DNA of 64,000 nt from Flavobacterium ustbae (GCF_003946915.1 NZ_RPOC01000017.1:38459-102458); one strand, 5' to 3'. Shown: positions 14,955 through 23,922, numbered from the stretch's first letter. The notes: a model not told the origin generated them from the letters alone. Program-made: numbers and translations.

Positions 14955-17765
14955 TTATAAGTCTAATTTCAATCCAAGATTAAAACGAGCTTGGTAGTAT
15001 TCTGCTTGTTTGGTGTGAGCAGCAACTCCTTGGTAATAACGTAACGGCTGATTTGTTAAGTTATTAGCTTCGGCAAAAACACGCAATTGTTTCGTGATTT
15101 TATAAGAAGCATTTGCATCTAAGAAAAACTGCTTGTCATAGTAACTGTCTTTATAAGACTCTGAACCTAATTCATCTAAGTAATCAGATGTAAAGTTGGT
15201 AGAGATTCTAGCAGAGAAACGTTTGTTTTCCCAAGAAAGAGATCCGTTAAACATGTGTGGCGTTGTACCTGGAAGACTAATGTCATTTCTTTCGTTTCCA
15301 TCTTCATCGGCAATTCCTTTAGCTTCAGATTGTGTGTAGGTATAGTTCAAATAGATACCAAAACCTTTTAAGAATTTACCTGGCAAGAAATCTAACTGAC
15401 GTTGGAAAGCAACTTCAAATCCGTAAACATCAACATTTTCTCCATTTCTTGATTGTAAGAAAGACCAGTTTTCTCCTGCTGGAATCGGGTTTGCTTGATT
15501 TGGAAAATCGGCAGCAAATTTTGCATCAGTATATTGATTGTCGCTGTAGTTGTAAATGAAGTCATTTAACCTTTTATAGAAAACACCTCCAGAGATTAAA
15601 CCAACAGATTTGAAATAATTCTCTGCCATGAAATCATAATTGTATGAATACGTAGCTTTAAGATCTGGGTTTCCAGCTGTAATTTCTTTATCTGCAGCAA
15701 TATTGTTTACATAAGGTGCTAAAGCATAATAATTAGGTCTTGCCAAAGCTGTTGTAGCAGCAGCTCTTAAAATTAAATCTTTTGTTGCATTGTATTGTAA
15801 TGAAATACTCGGCAATAAATTAGTGTAAGAGTTTGTATTGTTGATTCTGCTTTCTAATTCTTCTTCGTCTAATACACGGTTTCCTGTATAATCAATGTGT
15901 GTATTCTCCACACGGAAACCTAAAACCATAGAAAGTTTATCATTAAAATCCTGATCCCATCTTACATAAGCAGCAGAGATTCTTTCTTTTGCATTGTAGT
16001 TTACTGCTAAATATTCTGCTGGATCTGTTTCTTTTTCGAATAAAGAAGCATTGTTTAAATCCAAACCTCCTAAATAAGCAGCAGAAGCAAAAGTTCCTGG
16101 TACATATTTACTTCCTGGATTAAAATCTCTTCCGTCAAAATAACTTGTTGGAACTTGAGATAATAACTCCATGTCGTCATTAATTGGAGTGTAAGAATAG
16201 AACATATTGTTTCTTTCTTTTTCTTTCAAACGAAGCCTAAGACCAGTTCTCAATCTTCCTTTTTCTCCAGCAATAACAGAAAATGGGAAACGGATGTTTA
16301 CTTTTGCACCAAATTCGCTTTCGCTAGTTTCGTCTGTATTTTCAGTAACAGAGTCAAATTCAAATGCGTCAAGAGATTCACCTACAGTTGTCATTAGAGG
16401 AAATCTAATATCTGATAAATCTTGAAACATTTCTAATCCAGTCTGGCGGTATTCGATATAACGCTCTTGCGGACGATATTCTCTTGCTTTTGCATAGTTA
16501 GCAGACCAATCTAAATCTAAAGTAGAATTGATTAAGTGCTCTCCACGAATTGAGTAATTTTGAACTCTTTGGTCTTCTAATCTTGTGTTTTTATTTCTGT
16601 TGTTATCAACACCACCTTTAGACTGACGTTTTACACGACCTTCAAAACCAGTGATAGTTTCGCCATCGTAAATTGCTTCAATATCATCATAAGTGGTTCT
16701 GAAACGGTTTTCTCTATCGTCTCTCCAGTTATAAATAGCATTCGCAAAAATTGTATTGTTTTCGTTGAATTTATAATCTAAAGCAACAGAACCGCTACGA
16801 CGGATACGCTGTACATCATATTTTCTAATTTCAGATGCTTGCAAATAATCATTTCCGAATTCATCTCTTACCCATTCGTTTTCGATGTTATCAGAACCAT
16901 AATCAACATTGTTATAAGAACCACTCACAACAACTCCTAATTTGTTGTCAATAAAACGATTACCATAAACGAAACCAGCAGTGTAAGAAGCGTGATCACG
17001 AATAGGTAAATAACCTCCTGCTAATGTTGCAGAAATTCTTTCTCCGTTTGGAGTTGCTCTTGTAATCAAGTTAACAGAACCTCCAATAGCATCTGCATCC
17101 ATGTCAGATGTTAGCGTTTTGTTTACTTCGATTGTAGAAATCATATCAGACGGAATTAAGTCCATTTGTACGTTTCTGTTATCTCCTTCTGCAGAAGGAA
17201 TTCTGTCTCCATTTAAAGTAACAGAGTTTAAAGATGGAGCCAAACCTCTAATAATGATGTTACGAGCCTCACCTTGGTCATTCTGCATTGTGATACCTGG
17301 AACACGTTTTAAAGCGTCTCCAACGTTAGCATCTGGAAAACGTCCCATTTGGTCTGATGAAATAACGTTTCCGATATTTTTATTATTTTTTTGCTGGTTC
17401 AAGGCTTTTGCCTGACCTTTTAAGATGTCTCCAACAACAACTTCTTTCAATTCATTTTCAGAAGCTTTAAGAGCGAAGTCAATTACGTTGTTTTTTCCTT
17501 GCTCCACTTTTATTTCTTGAACTAGAGAAGTATATCCAATATATTTTACTTCAACTTTGTAAGTTCCTTCCGTAATATTTAATAATTCAAAACGCCCGTT
17601 GTAGTCAGAAACGGTATATTTTTTTTCGCCTACAATTTGAACCATTGCACCAGGAAGAGGCAATTTGTCATCGGCATCTAATATCTTTCCAGATATAATT
17701 GCCTTTTGAGCAAAACCTGTAAAGGCAAATAAAAAGAATAAGGTTAATAAATAGAATTTTTTCAT
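14955..17765 (-). CDS. TonB-dependent receptor paired with phytase
   Basis: A 936-residue outer-membrane receptor. The signal peptide (residues 1-19, ending FAQ) is followed by a carboxypeptidase-regulatory-like domain (about 22-105, KAIISGKILDADDKLPLPGA at its start). The plug follows at about 110-240 (SSDQMGRFPDANVGDALKRV, IIIRGLAPSLNSVTLNGDRI). The 22-strand barrel runs to the C-terminal LGLKLDL. It has the form of single-subunit TBDRs, without a SusD partner. Its place directly before the phytase gene suggests a ligand linked to phytate or its breakdown products, by context only. Confidence 0.88.
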   Translation of the reverse strand: MKKFYLLTLFFLFAFTGFAQKAIISGKILDADDKLPLPGAMVQIVGEKKYTVSDYNGRFELLNITEGTYKVEVKYIGYTSLVQEIKVEQGKNNVIDFALKASENELKEVVVGDILKGQAKALNQQKNNKNIGNVISSDQMGRFPDANVGDALKRVPGITMQNDQGEARNIIIRGLAPSLNSVTLNGDRIPSAEGDNRNVQMDLIPSDMISTIEVNKTLTSDMDADAIGGSVNLITRATPNGERISATLAGGYLPIRDHASYTAGFVYGNRFIDNKLGVVVSGSYNNVDYGSDNIENEWVRDEFGNDYLQASEIRKYDVQRIRRSGSVALDYKFNENNTIFANAIYNWRDDRENRFRTTYDDIEAIYDGETITGFEGRVKRQSKGGVDNNRNKNTRLEDQRVQNYSIRGEHLINSTLDLDWSANYAKAREYRPQERYIEYRQTGLEMFQDLSDIRFPLMTTVGESLDAFEFDSVTENTDETSESEFGAKVNIRFPFSVIAGEKGRLRTGLRLRLKEKERNNMFYSYTPINDDMELLSQVPTSYFDGRDFNPGSKYVPGTFASAAYLGGLDLNNASLFEKETDPAEYLAVNYNAKERISAAYVRWDQDFNDKLSMVLGFRVENTHIDYTGNRVLDEEELESRINNTNSYTNLLPSISLQYNATKDLILRAAATTALARPNYYALAPYVNNIAADKEITAGNPDLKATYSYNYDFMAENYFKSVGLISGGVFYKRLNDFIYNYSDNQYTDAKFAADFPNQANPIPAGENWSFLQSRNGENVDVYGFEVAFQRQLDFLPGKFLKGFGIYLNYTYTQSEAKGIADEDGNERNDISLPGTTPHMFNGSLSWENKRFSARISTNFTSDYLDELGSESYKDSYYDKQFFLDANASYKITKQLRVFAEANNLTNQPLRYYQGVAAHTKQAEYYQARFNLGLKLDL

Positions 17766-17942
17766 TAGTTTATGTTTAGTTTGATTTCGGTTGCGAAACT
17801 ATAACCCAAGTATTAATAAAGCCTTCAAAAAAAATTAACATAGTGTTATGATTAATGGGTTTTTCTAAATTTTATTAATCTTTAAATAACACTGCTACTA
17901 TCAAATAATTGATTCACAAGTAAAAAGAAAAAGATATTTTGA

Positions 17943-17972
17943 TTTGTAATTGAAAATTTGGCGTTAAATTTG
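17943..17972 (+). promoter_or_regulatory. Promoter of the DUF4407 gene
   Basis: TTTG at 17943-17946, an 18-bp spacer and TAAATTTG at 17965-17972 give a full match to the Bacteroidota promoter. Transcription would begin about 26 bases before the ATG at 18004. Confidence 0.7.
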
Positions 17973-18003
17973 CCGTATCATCATTAATCAAAAATCATCA
18001 ATC

Positions 18004-19104
18004 ATGTTAAAACAATTTTTTATCCTATGTTCAGGAGCCGACCGAGACCTCTTGAAAGACTGCTCAGAAGGCGAACAAACCAAATATGTTGGTATTGGCG
18101 CCACTGTTTTCTTTACAGCAGTTATGGCTTTTTTAGCCAGTGCTTATGCACTTTTTACCGTTTTCGATTCTATTTATCCCGCTTTAATTTTTGGATTTGT
18201 CTGGAGTTTACTTATTTTTAATTTAGATCGATTTATCGTTTCGACCATTAAAAAAAGAGATCGTTTTATGGATGAATTCCTGCAAGCGACTCCGCGTATT
18301 GTTTTGGCGATTATTATTGCGATTGTAATTTCTAAACCATTGGAAATTAAAATTTTCGAAAAAGAAATCAATACCGTTTTATTGAAAGAGAAAAACGAAA
18401 TGGAATTGGCGAATAAAAAGCAAATCGGAACTTATTTCAAAACAGATTTAGATAAAAATAAAGCTGAAATTGCAGCGCTAAAAGCTGACATTGTTAAGAA
18501 AGAAAAAGAAGTAAACGCACTTTATTCAACTTATATTACAGAAGCCGAAGGAACTGCCGGAACCAAAAAACTAGGAAAAGGCCCAGTTTATAAAGAAAAA
18601 CGTGAAAAACACGATGCAGCTCTTAAAGAATACGAAACTTTAAAAACTACAAACGAAGCCAAAATTGCCGAAAAAGAAAAAGCAGGCAGACAATTACAAG
18701 CCGATTTAGATAAAAAAGTTTCGCAGACACAACCCATCATTGAAGGTTTTGACGGATTAATGGCACGCATCAATGCATTGAATAAACTACCTTGGCTACC
18801 GTCATTCTTTATTATGCTATTGTTTTTGGCCATTGAAACTTCGCCAATTATTGCCAAATTATTAGCACCAAAAGGAGAATTCGATTTTAAACAAGAAGAA
18901 GCTGAAACGGCAATGAAAGCGACTTTGGCGCAAAACAAATACCAAAGAGATTTATTGGTTAAAACCAGCGCCGAAATGCACGATAGAGTTTATGCAGATA
19001 TTGCAGAAGATAAAAGTCTCTACGATTTACAGCGTAAAAACGCAAAAGAATTACTGGAACTGCAATCGCATAAGTTTGTAGAAAAACAGAAAGCTACACT
19101 TTAG
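18004..19104 (+). CDS. DUF4407 membrane protein with coiled coil
   Basis: A 366-residue protein of the DUF4407 family. Three transmembrane segments near residues 31-52, 58-75 and 95-113 (with LIFNLDRFIVSTIKK between the second and third) precede a long charged coiled coil (about 120-250). A fourth transmembrane segment near 262-282 (FFIMLLFLAIETSPIIAKLL) and a basic helical tail end the protein. The family is common in Bacteroidota and its role is unknown. A good two-part promoter precedes it; an inverted repeat follows. It appears to be transcribed alone. Confidence 0.82.
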   Translation: MLKQFFILCSGADRDLLKDCSEGEQTKYVGIGATVFFTAVMAFLASAYALFTVFDSIYPALIFGFVWSLLIFNLDRFIVSTIKKRDRFMDEFLQATPRIVLAIIIAIVISKPLEIKIFEKEINTVLLKEKNEMELANKKQIGTYFKTDLDKNKAEIAALKADIVKKEKEVNALYSTYITEAEGTAGTKKLGKGPVYKEKREKHDAALKEYETLKTTNEAKIAEKEKAGRQLQADLDKKVSQTQPIIEGFDGLMARINALNKLPWLPSFFIMLLFLAIETSPIIAKLLAPKGEFDFKQEEAETAMKATLAQNKYQRDLLVKTSAEMHDRVYADIAEDKSLYDLQRKNAKELLELQSHKFVEKQKATL

Positions 19105-19106
19105 AG

Positions 19107-19276
19107 GCTTAACCGCAAAGGGCGCAAGGATTTACGCAAAGTACGCTATAATTTAAAAATTTTAGCCACAGATTAAAATGATTATTGGGATTATAAAAAT
19201 CCTTTAAATCTATTTAATCTGTGGCTATTTATTTTTGCGGACCTTGCGTAAATCCTTGCGAACCTTGCGGTTATAA
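19107..19276. repeat. Nested inverted repeats of CGCAAAG and CCACAGATTAA words
   Basis: Outer arms (AACCGCAAAGGGCGCAAGGA at the left, CCTTGCGAACCTTGCGGTTA at the right) enclose inner arms (GCCACAGATTAAAATGATTA mirrored by AATCTATTTAATCTGTGGC). The whole gap between two convergent genes can fold into one long hairpin. It may help to end transcription from both sides. Confidence 0.7.
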
Positions 19277-19278
19277 TT

Positions 19279-19989
19279 TTACATGTAGCTTAAAATCTCT
19301 TTTTTATAAGCATCATATTCTCCTTGCATAATCAAACCGTTATCAAGAAGTTTTTTGTAATTCTGCAATTTATCAAAAAGTTCTTCTTTAGATAAATCAC
19401 TTAATTTACGATCTCCTGTTGGAGTAGGCGCTTGAGGCTGAATTTGTTCGTAAGTTTCATAAACTGGAGCGGCAGGCAAAATTTCAGCAAAACTCGTTAC
19501 TTCTTCTGCTTCTATTTCTTCGATTTCATCTTCAACTTCTGGTTCAATTTCTTCAACAACCGTTTCCTGAATTGGAGTTGCAGTCTGAACGGGATTTTTC
19601 AATATATCCAATTGTTCTTTGGCGTAAGTATAAATTTTTCTAGCCTGAATTTTCGGAATGTAATCAATAGAAACCGCCAAATCTGTTTTAGTGCCAAAAG
19701 AAAATTCAGAACCTAATATGTTTTCTTTTACAAAAGTACTCGCAATATCATCCCAAGTATAATCTGTAAAATCCATAGAAAGACCTAAATTTTTAGGCTT
19801 GCAGATAATGATACGTTTGTTTGTCAATACAATACTATCTGGGAAAACAGTAATTGCAGGCTTTTTTTGCACTGCGATGTATCCAACTTCTTCGCCTTTC
19901 ATTAATAAATCTGTAAGTTTCGAAGTGATTTTTTCAATCGCTTTCGGATCTTGTTCTTCGTTTAAAAACTTTTTAAATTGTTCTTTCAT
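19279..19989 (-). CDS. PH-domain protein with C-terminal SHOCT motif
   Basis: A 236-residue soluble protein. Residues about 30-130 resemble a bacterial pleckstrin-homology domain of the YokE type (ITVFPDSIVLTNKRIIICKPK, then DYTWDDIASTFVKENILGSEF). An acidic, proline-rich linker covers about 135-195. The last 35 residues (LSKEELFDKLQNYKKLLDNG, then IMQGEYDAYKKEILSYM) form a SHOCT motif, a short helical pair often found at the ends of such proteins. No function is known. It converges with the DUF4407 gene. Confidence 0.75.
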   Translation of the reverse strand: MKEQFKKFLNEEQDPKAIEKITSKLTDLLMKGEEVGYIAVQKKPAITVFPDSIVLTNKRIIICKPKNLGLSMDFTDYTWDDIASTFVKENILGSEFSFGTKTDLAVSIDYIPKIQARKIYTYAKEQLDILKNPVQTATPIQETVVEEIEPEVEDEIEEIEAEEVTSFAEILPAAPVYETYEQIQPQAPTPTGDRKLSDLSKEELFDKLQNYKKLLDNGLIMQGEYDAYKKEILSYM

Positions 19990-20017
19990 TTCTTATAAGG
20001 TTCTAAGTTTCTATCCC

Positions 20018-20033
20018 TCCCGAAGTTTCGGGA
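20018..20033. repeat. REP-like palindrome
   Basis: TCCCGAAGTTTCGGGA has 7-bp arms and lies in the short gap before two convergently read minus-strand genes. The same core appears inside two coding sequences of this window (hemW and the glycosyltransferase) and in degenerate form at 5959-5976. Confidence 0.7.
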
Positions 20034-20082
20034 TCGGGACTGAGTGGCTAAGTTTTTTTTACTGACGCTACAAATGTAATGC

Positions 20083-20454
20083 CTAATTTTCTAATTCAGT
20101 TATTTCATTTTGAATTTTCTTTGTCAAACTTTTGAAAACCAATTCATACGAATGATCGATGAGTTCCTTAACAAATTTATCAGGAAGATTTCCGTTTAAA
20201 GCCACTGTATTCCAGTGCACTTTACTCATATGAAAACCTGGTTTTATTTCGTCATATTCGGCTCTGAGTTCCTGCGCGTGCTCGGGATCACATTTTAAAT
20301 TGACCGACTGCTCGTTTTTTTCCCATTGAGAAAGCGAAGACAAAGCAAACATTTTTCCGCCAACTTTAAACACCAGCGTATCTTCATCAAAAGGAAAATG
20401 TTCGCTTACACCTTTTTTAGAAAGACAATATTCGTAAAACGTTTCTAAATTCAT
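20083..20454 (-). CDS. MmcQ/YjbR family protein
   Basis: A 123-residue protein of the MmcQ/YjbR family, which adopts a CyaY-like double-wing fold. Typical stretches are visible: LSKKGVSEHFPFDEDTLVFKVGGKMF (residues 11-36), VNLKCDPEHAQELRAEY and the final PGFHMSKVHWNTVAL (about residues 71-85). DNA binding has been proposed for the family, but the role is not settled. It starts eight bases after the end of the DUF4260 gene and is probably cotranscribed with it and the GNAT gene. Confidence 0.85.
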   Translation of the reverse strand: MNLETFYEYCLSKKGVSEHFPFDEDTLVFKVGGKMFALSSLSQWEKNEQSVNLKCDPEHAQELRAEYDEIKPGFHMSKVHWNTVALNGNLPDKFVKELIDHSYELVFKSLTKKIQNEITELEN

Positions 20455-20462
20455 AATTGTTT

Positions 20463-20813
20463 TTATTTACCGATTTCGCCCAAATGCGTGTATTTAAATC
20501 CTTTTTCATATTTAAGTCCGTAACCAAAAATACGATCCATAGCCGAATGTGAAAATAAAATAATTCCGGCTAACTGAACCGTTTCAATACTCAAATAACA
20601 TCCAATTGCATAAATTAAAAGAGCAATTCCTCTATGATGAAAGAGATTATATAAAAATGCTCCAATTTTGTTGCCAAAAGTATAACCAATCATAGATAAA
20701 TCTGGAGCTAAAATTAAAGCCAGAAACCACCACCATTCATAATTTAAGCGATTGAATAAAAAGATTCCGAGAATAAATAAAGCCGTTTCTTCGAGTTTTA
20801 AAACTGTTTTCAT
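20463..20813 (-). CDS. DUF4260 family membrane protein
   Basis: A 116-residue integral membrane protein with about four hydrophobic segments. LEETALFILGIFLF, then LILAPDLSMIGYTFGNKIGA, the pair NLFHHRG and FSHSAMDRIFGYGLKY, and a terminal FKYTHLGEIGK are characteristic of DUF4260. No biochemical function is known. Its start codon overlaps the stop of the acetyltransferase gene by four bases, indicating translational coupling. Confidence 0.85.
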   Translation of the reverse strand: MKTVLKLEETALFILGIFLFNRLNYEWWWFLALILAPDLSMIGYTFGNKIGAFLYNLFHHRGIALLIYAIGCYLSIETVQLAGIILFSHSAMDRIFGYGLKYEKGFKYTHLGEIGK

Positions 20814-21211
20814 TTGATTACTTTTTCCATCATTTTTTCAGGATGCGCTAATTTTGTAAATCCGAATTTCTCGTATAAAAAGTGAGCGTCAGTTGTTGCC
20901 AAACGCCATATCTTAACTTCTTGCAATTGAGGTTCTTTCATCATGGCATCGATCAAAATTGACGAATATCCTTTTCCGCGATGTTCTTCATCAATAAAAA
21001 CATCCATTAAATAAGCAAAAACAACATAATCGGTAATCACGCGTGCGAAACCAATCTGTTTATCATCTAAATAAATTCCAAAACAAAATGACGCATCAAT
21101 TGTACGTTGCACTTCTTCCATCGTTCGCCCCGCCACCCAATAAATGTCTTTTAAAAAATTCTGTATAAACGGAATATCAAGTTTTGTTTTATCTGTCGAA
21201 ACTGTGATCAT
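20810..21211 (-). CDS. GNAT-family acetyltransferase
   Basis: A 133-residue GCN5-related N-acetyltransferase. The acetyl-CoA-binding motif A is VFIDEEHRGKGYSSILIDAMM (the R/Q-x-x-G-x-G/A pattern), followed by WRLATTDAHFLYEKFGF, where the tyrosine is the usual general-acid position. The frame is open for 25 more codons upstream, but these are translated from an intergenic inverted repeat (21228-21366), so the ATG at 21211 is the better start. The substrate is unknown. It is first in a three-gene operon with the DUF4260 and YjbR genes. Confidence 0.85.
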   Translation of the reverse strand: MITVSTDKTKLDIPFIQNFLKDIYWVAGRTMEEVQRTIDASFCFGIYLDDKQIGFARVITDYVVFAYLMDVFIDEEHRGKGYSSILIDAMMKEPQLQEVKIWRLATTDAHFLYEKFGFTKLAHPEKMMEKVIK

Positions 21212-21227
21212 TAGAGTTTTTTTTAAC

Positions 21228-21366
21228 CACAAATTACACAAATTTTCACAAATTATTTTTTGCCACAGATTAAAAAGATTCCTCACAGATTTTTAATCAT
21301 TTTAATCCTTTAATCTGTGGCTAAATAAAAAAGGAAATTTGCGAAAATTTGTGTAATTTGTGGTTA
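21228..21366. repeat. Long nested inverted repeat
   Basis: Outer arms TTAACCACAAATTACACAAA (left, near 21223-21242) and TTTGTGTAATTTGTGGTTAA (right, near 21347-21366) enclose inner arms built from GCCACAGATTAAA and TTTAATCTGTGGC. The element fills almost the whole gap between the cyclase-family gene and the GNAT operon. Confidence 0.8.
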
Positions 21367-21370
21367 ACTT

Positions 21371-22120
21371 TTAAATCTTGTATAATATAGGTTTACTCGG
21401 ACTTGCATCGTTTTCAAACGAAGCAATTTGTAAATTTAAAATATAATTTCCGTCTTCAATTTCGTCTGAAACATAAATCATTTCTGTAATTGTGGCATTT
21501 AATCTCGCATCAGGATTTAGATTTACAGTATCTTTTACATTCCAAAAAGCTTTATGAGCTAATAATTTTCCTTCATCATGTTCTTTGTCAACGCTTGGCA
21601 AATCAATCAGTAAATGTTGAATTTCGCTTTCGCGGATGAAAATCGCAACCTCTTCTGAAAGATAAGGCGGATTGGTATTTGAATATTTTCTTGACTTTTT
21701 GTCTTTTGAATTTGGAATTGTTCGAATAATTAGAGATTCAATTTTTTGGGTAATTAAATTTTGTATTTGATCTTTTGTAATCACAAAATCTTCCCCTTGT
21801 TTTTCAGGTTCAACCGTAATCAATTCGGCAAAAAAGAAAAACTGTTTCAAGGATTGATTAATACTGTAAAAATCATTCGTAATATGTCCTAGACATTCCG
21901 TATGCGTTCCATGCCCATGCGGATTGAAGAAAATATTATTGAAATTAGTTGATGATTTTCCTTCCGAAACTTTGCCAATCCAATTACCAAAAACTACGGG
22001 TTCGATTACTGGTTTTTCGATATACCACGCAATCGGATTTTCGTCTGTATTGGTTAATGGAATCGAGATATCAATAGGTTTTGATAAGTCTATTTCGAAG
22101 TTGTTGATTGTTGCTAACAC
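21371..22120 (-). CDS. Cyclase-family (kynurenine formamidase-like) hydrolase
   Basis: A 249-residue metal-dependent hydrolase of the cyclase family. The metal-binding signature near residues 67-78 reads PHGHGTHTECLGH, a variant of the usual HxGTHxDxP in which the aspartate is replaced by glutamate. Other conserved stretches are LIIRTIPN near 130 and LLIDLPSVDKEHDEGKLLAHKAFW near 180-203. Family members hydrolyse N-formylkynurenine or related cyclic amides; the substrate here is not known. There is no signal peptide. Confidence 0.8.
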   Translation of the reverse strand: MLATINNFEIDLSKPIDISIPLTNTDENPIAWYIEKPVIEPVVFGNWIGKVSEGKSSTNFNNIFFNPHGHGTHTECLGHITNDFYSINQSLKQFFFFAELITVEPEKQGEDFVITKDQIQNLITQKIESLIIRTIPNSKDKKSRKYSNTNPPYLSEEVAIFIRESEIQHLLIDLPSVDKEHDEGKLLAHKAFWNVKDTVNLNPDARLNATITEMIYVSDEIEDGNYILNLQIASFENDASPSKPILYKI

Positions 22121-22201
22121 AAATTTGGGTTTTATGCCGCAAAGACGCTAAGTCGCAAAGTTTAAATTAATTTGTGCCTTTGTGCCTTCGTGGCTAATTC
22201 T

Positions 22202-23359
22202 TTACTCTTCCAAATTTAAGAAAAACAAATCGCTGGCAATTCCATCCGTTAGAAATTTTCCTTTCAAAGTGGGTTTCAAGATATTGTTCTCGATCGAAAG
22301 CAGATCGTCGTTTAAGAATTTTTGACTTTGTTTTTTTAAATAATTCAAATATTCAATTCCGAACTCGTTTTCAATTCTTTCTAAAGAAACACCCCAAATC
22401 GTTCGTAATCCCGTCATAATATATTCGTTATAACGATCTGAAATGGTTAAAGTTTCCGTTTCAAGTGGAAGTTCATCGTTTTGAATTGCTTTTAGATAAA
22501 GCGAATTATTAGCAATATTCCAGCCTCTTTTTTCACCATCATAACTATGTGCAGACGGACCGATTCCGATATATTTTTTGCCCAGCCAGTAAGCCGAATT
22601 GTTTTTAGAGAAGTAATTTTCTTTCCCAAAATTCGATAATTCGTAATGAATAAAACCGTTTTGCTGAAGCATTTCAACTAAAATCGAGAAATGATTAGAA
22701 GCTACTTCGTCTTGAGGTTCAGCAATTTTTCCAGTTTGAATTAATTTGCTTAAAGCCGTTTTCGGTTCAACCGTCAAAGCATAACTCGAAATATGTGGAA
22801 TTCCAAAATCCAAAGCCGTTTGAATATTTTGCCTCCACATTTCGTCACTTAAGCCCGGAATTCCGTAAATTAAATCCAACGAAATATTATCAAAATATTT
22901 TGTGGCTTCTTCCAGACATTTTTTAGCTTCAGCTGAATTATGAGCGCGATTCATCATCTTTAAATCGTCTTCATAAAAAGACTGAATTCCAATGCTTAAA
23001 CGATTTATCGGACTTTTTGATAATTCTAAAATTCGTTCTATCGATAAATCATCTGGATTGGCTTCGAGTGTAATTTCTGGATTTTCGGCAACTTTATAGT
23101 TTTTATAAATCTCTTCAATCAGAAAATTGATTTCAAAAGAAGTTAAAACCGAAGGAGTACCACCGCCAAAATAAATAGTTTCAATGATAGTCTCATCCTG
23201 AGCGGTCTCGAAACTTCGGGAGAAGGTTTTACGCATCGCAATTTCTTTAGCCAAAGCCAAAACCATCTCATCTTTTTTCTTCATCGAAGTCGAAAAATGA
23301 AAATCGCAGTAATGACAAGCCTGCTTGCAAAAAGGGATGTGAATGTAAATGCCGCTCAT
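22202..23359 (-). CDS. hemW: HemW-like radical SAM heme chaperone
   Basis: A 385-residue radical SAM protein. The CxxxCxxC cluster is CKQACHYC (C11, C15, C18) followed by F, as in HemW; IYFGGGTPSVL lies near 62-72 and EANPDDL near 99-105. The C-terminal HemN_C domain covers about 290-380. The protein lies in the 'HemN-like' group now known to handle heme rather than to oxidise coproporphyrinogen. Residues 45-57 (TFSRSFETAQDET) appear to be translated from a REP-type repeat inserted in frame at 23189-23225, between the iron-sulfur loop and the SAM-binding motif. Confidence 0.9.
   Translation of the reverse strand: MSGIYIHIPFCKQACHYCDFHFSTSMKKKDEMVLALAKEIAMRKTFSRSFETAQDETIIETIYFGGGTPSVLTSFEINFLIEEIYKNYKVAENPEITLEANPDDLSIERILELSKSPINRLSIGIQSFYEDDLKMMNRAHNSAEAKKCLEEATKYFDNISLDLIYGIPGLSDEMWRQNIQTALDFGIPHISSYALTVEPKTALSKLIQTGKIAEPQDEVASNHFSILVEMLQQNGFIHYELSNFGKENYFSKNNSAYWLGKKYIGIGPSAHSYDGEKRGWNIANNSLYLKAIQNDELPLETETLTISDRYNEYIMTGLRTIWGVSLERIENEFGIEYLNYLKKQSQKFLNDDLLSIENNILKPTLKGKFLTDGIASDLFFLNLEE
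23189..23225. repeat. REP-type element inside hemW
   Basis: The plus strand reads TCTCATCCTGAGCGGTCTCG and then AAACTTCGGGAGA, combining the TCATCCTGAG word and the TTCGGGA word of the intergenic repeats. It is in frame and free of stop codons in hemW. Confidence 0.65.
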
Positions 23360-23360
23360 T

Positions 23361-23487
23361 TTTTTAGTGTTCAGTGTACAGGTTTTTTAGTGTTCAGTGT
23401 TCAGTTTAATTAGTGTACAGTAATCAGGATTTTTGTGATCAGATTTTAGTAATCAGTATAGTTGTAACTGAACACTAAAAAAACTGA
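23361..23487. repeat. AGTGTTCAGTGTTCAG-type repeat
   Basis: The gap after the four-helix-bundle gene is filled with TTAGTGTTCAGTGTNCAG words in both orientations (GTGTTCAG, GTGATCAG, and CTGATTACTGATCACTAA near 23484-23501). Similar words lie at 23936-23970, on the other side of that gene, and at 13575-13608. Confidence 0.65.
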
Positions 23488-23922
23488 TTACTGATCACTA
23501 ACTTTTACTCCAAATTTCCCTAGGTTTAAAAGCATATAATTTATTAGTTTTCCAATTTCAAAACTTTCATTTAAAAGTTCTTGATATAATTCAATTGAAA
23601 TGTATTTACAAGAAAGAGCAAATTCTAGCCACACTTGTGTCTCTGAGTTTTCTCCATCGGAATCAGTTAATTTACTATAAAAATGTTTTGGATATATTCT
23701 TTTTCTATACGCTTCTGCGATGGTTACAGGAACACTTCTTGATGAACGTCTAATTTGGTCTGTCAGTGAATAAGTTTCTTCTTTTGGAAACTGTTTTGTA
23801 ATATTAAATATTTTCATTGCTAGAGAAAATGACTTTTTATAAGCTAATAAATCTTGAAATCTCATTTTAGTTTTTAAATCAAAGGTAAAATTTTCAATAT
23901 TATTGAATGAAAAATCTTTCAA
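23488..23922 (-). CDS. Four-helix-bundle protein (23S rRNA IVP family)
   Basis: The protein matches the S23/four-helix-bundle family first noted in 23S rRNA intervening sequences: FQDLLAYKKSFSLAMKIFNIT, then FPKEETYSLTDQIRRSSRSV, VTIAEAYRKR, and YSKLTDSDGENSETQVWLEFA. The frame gives 144 residues from ATG at 23922, but the family usually begins near MRFQDLLAYKKS, i.e. the ATG at 23865, so the true product may be 125 residues. Function is unknown. It stands alone, flanked on both sides by GTGTTCAG-type repeats, which suggests it is a separately mobile or recently inserted gene. Confidence 0.8.
   Translation of the reverse strand: MKDFSFNNIENFTFDLKTKMRFQDLLAYKKSFSLAMKIFNITKQFPKEETYSLTDQIRRSSRSVPVTIAEAYRKRIYPKHFYSKLTDSDGENSETQVWLEFALSCKYISIELYQELLNESFEIGKLINYMLLNLGKFGVKVSDQ

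Noticed and set aside
21212..21286. 25-residue N-terminal extension of the GNAT protein
   Set aside because: The codons come from an intergenic inverted repeat; the conserved domain starts after the ATG at 21211.
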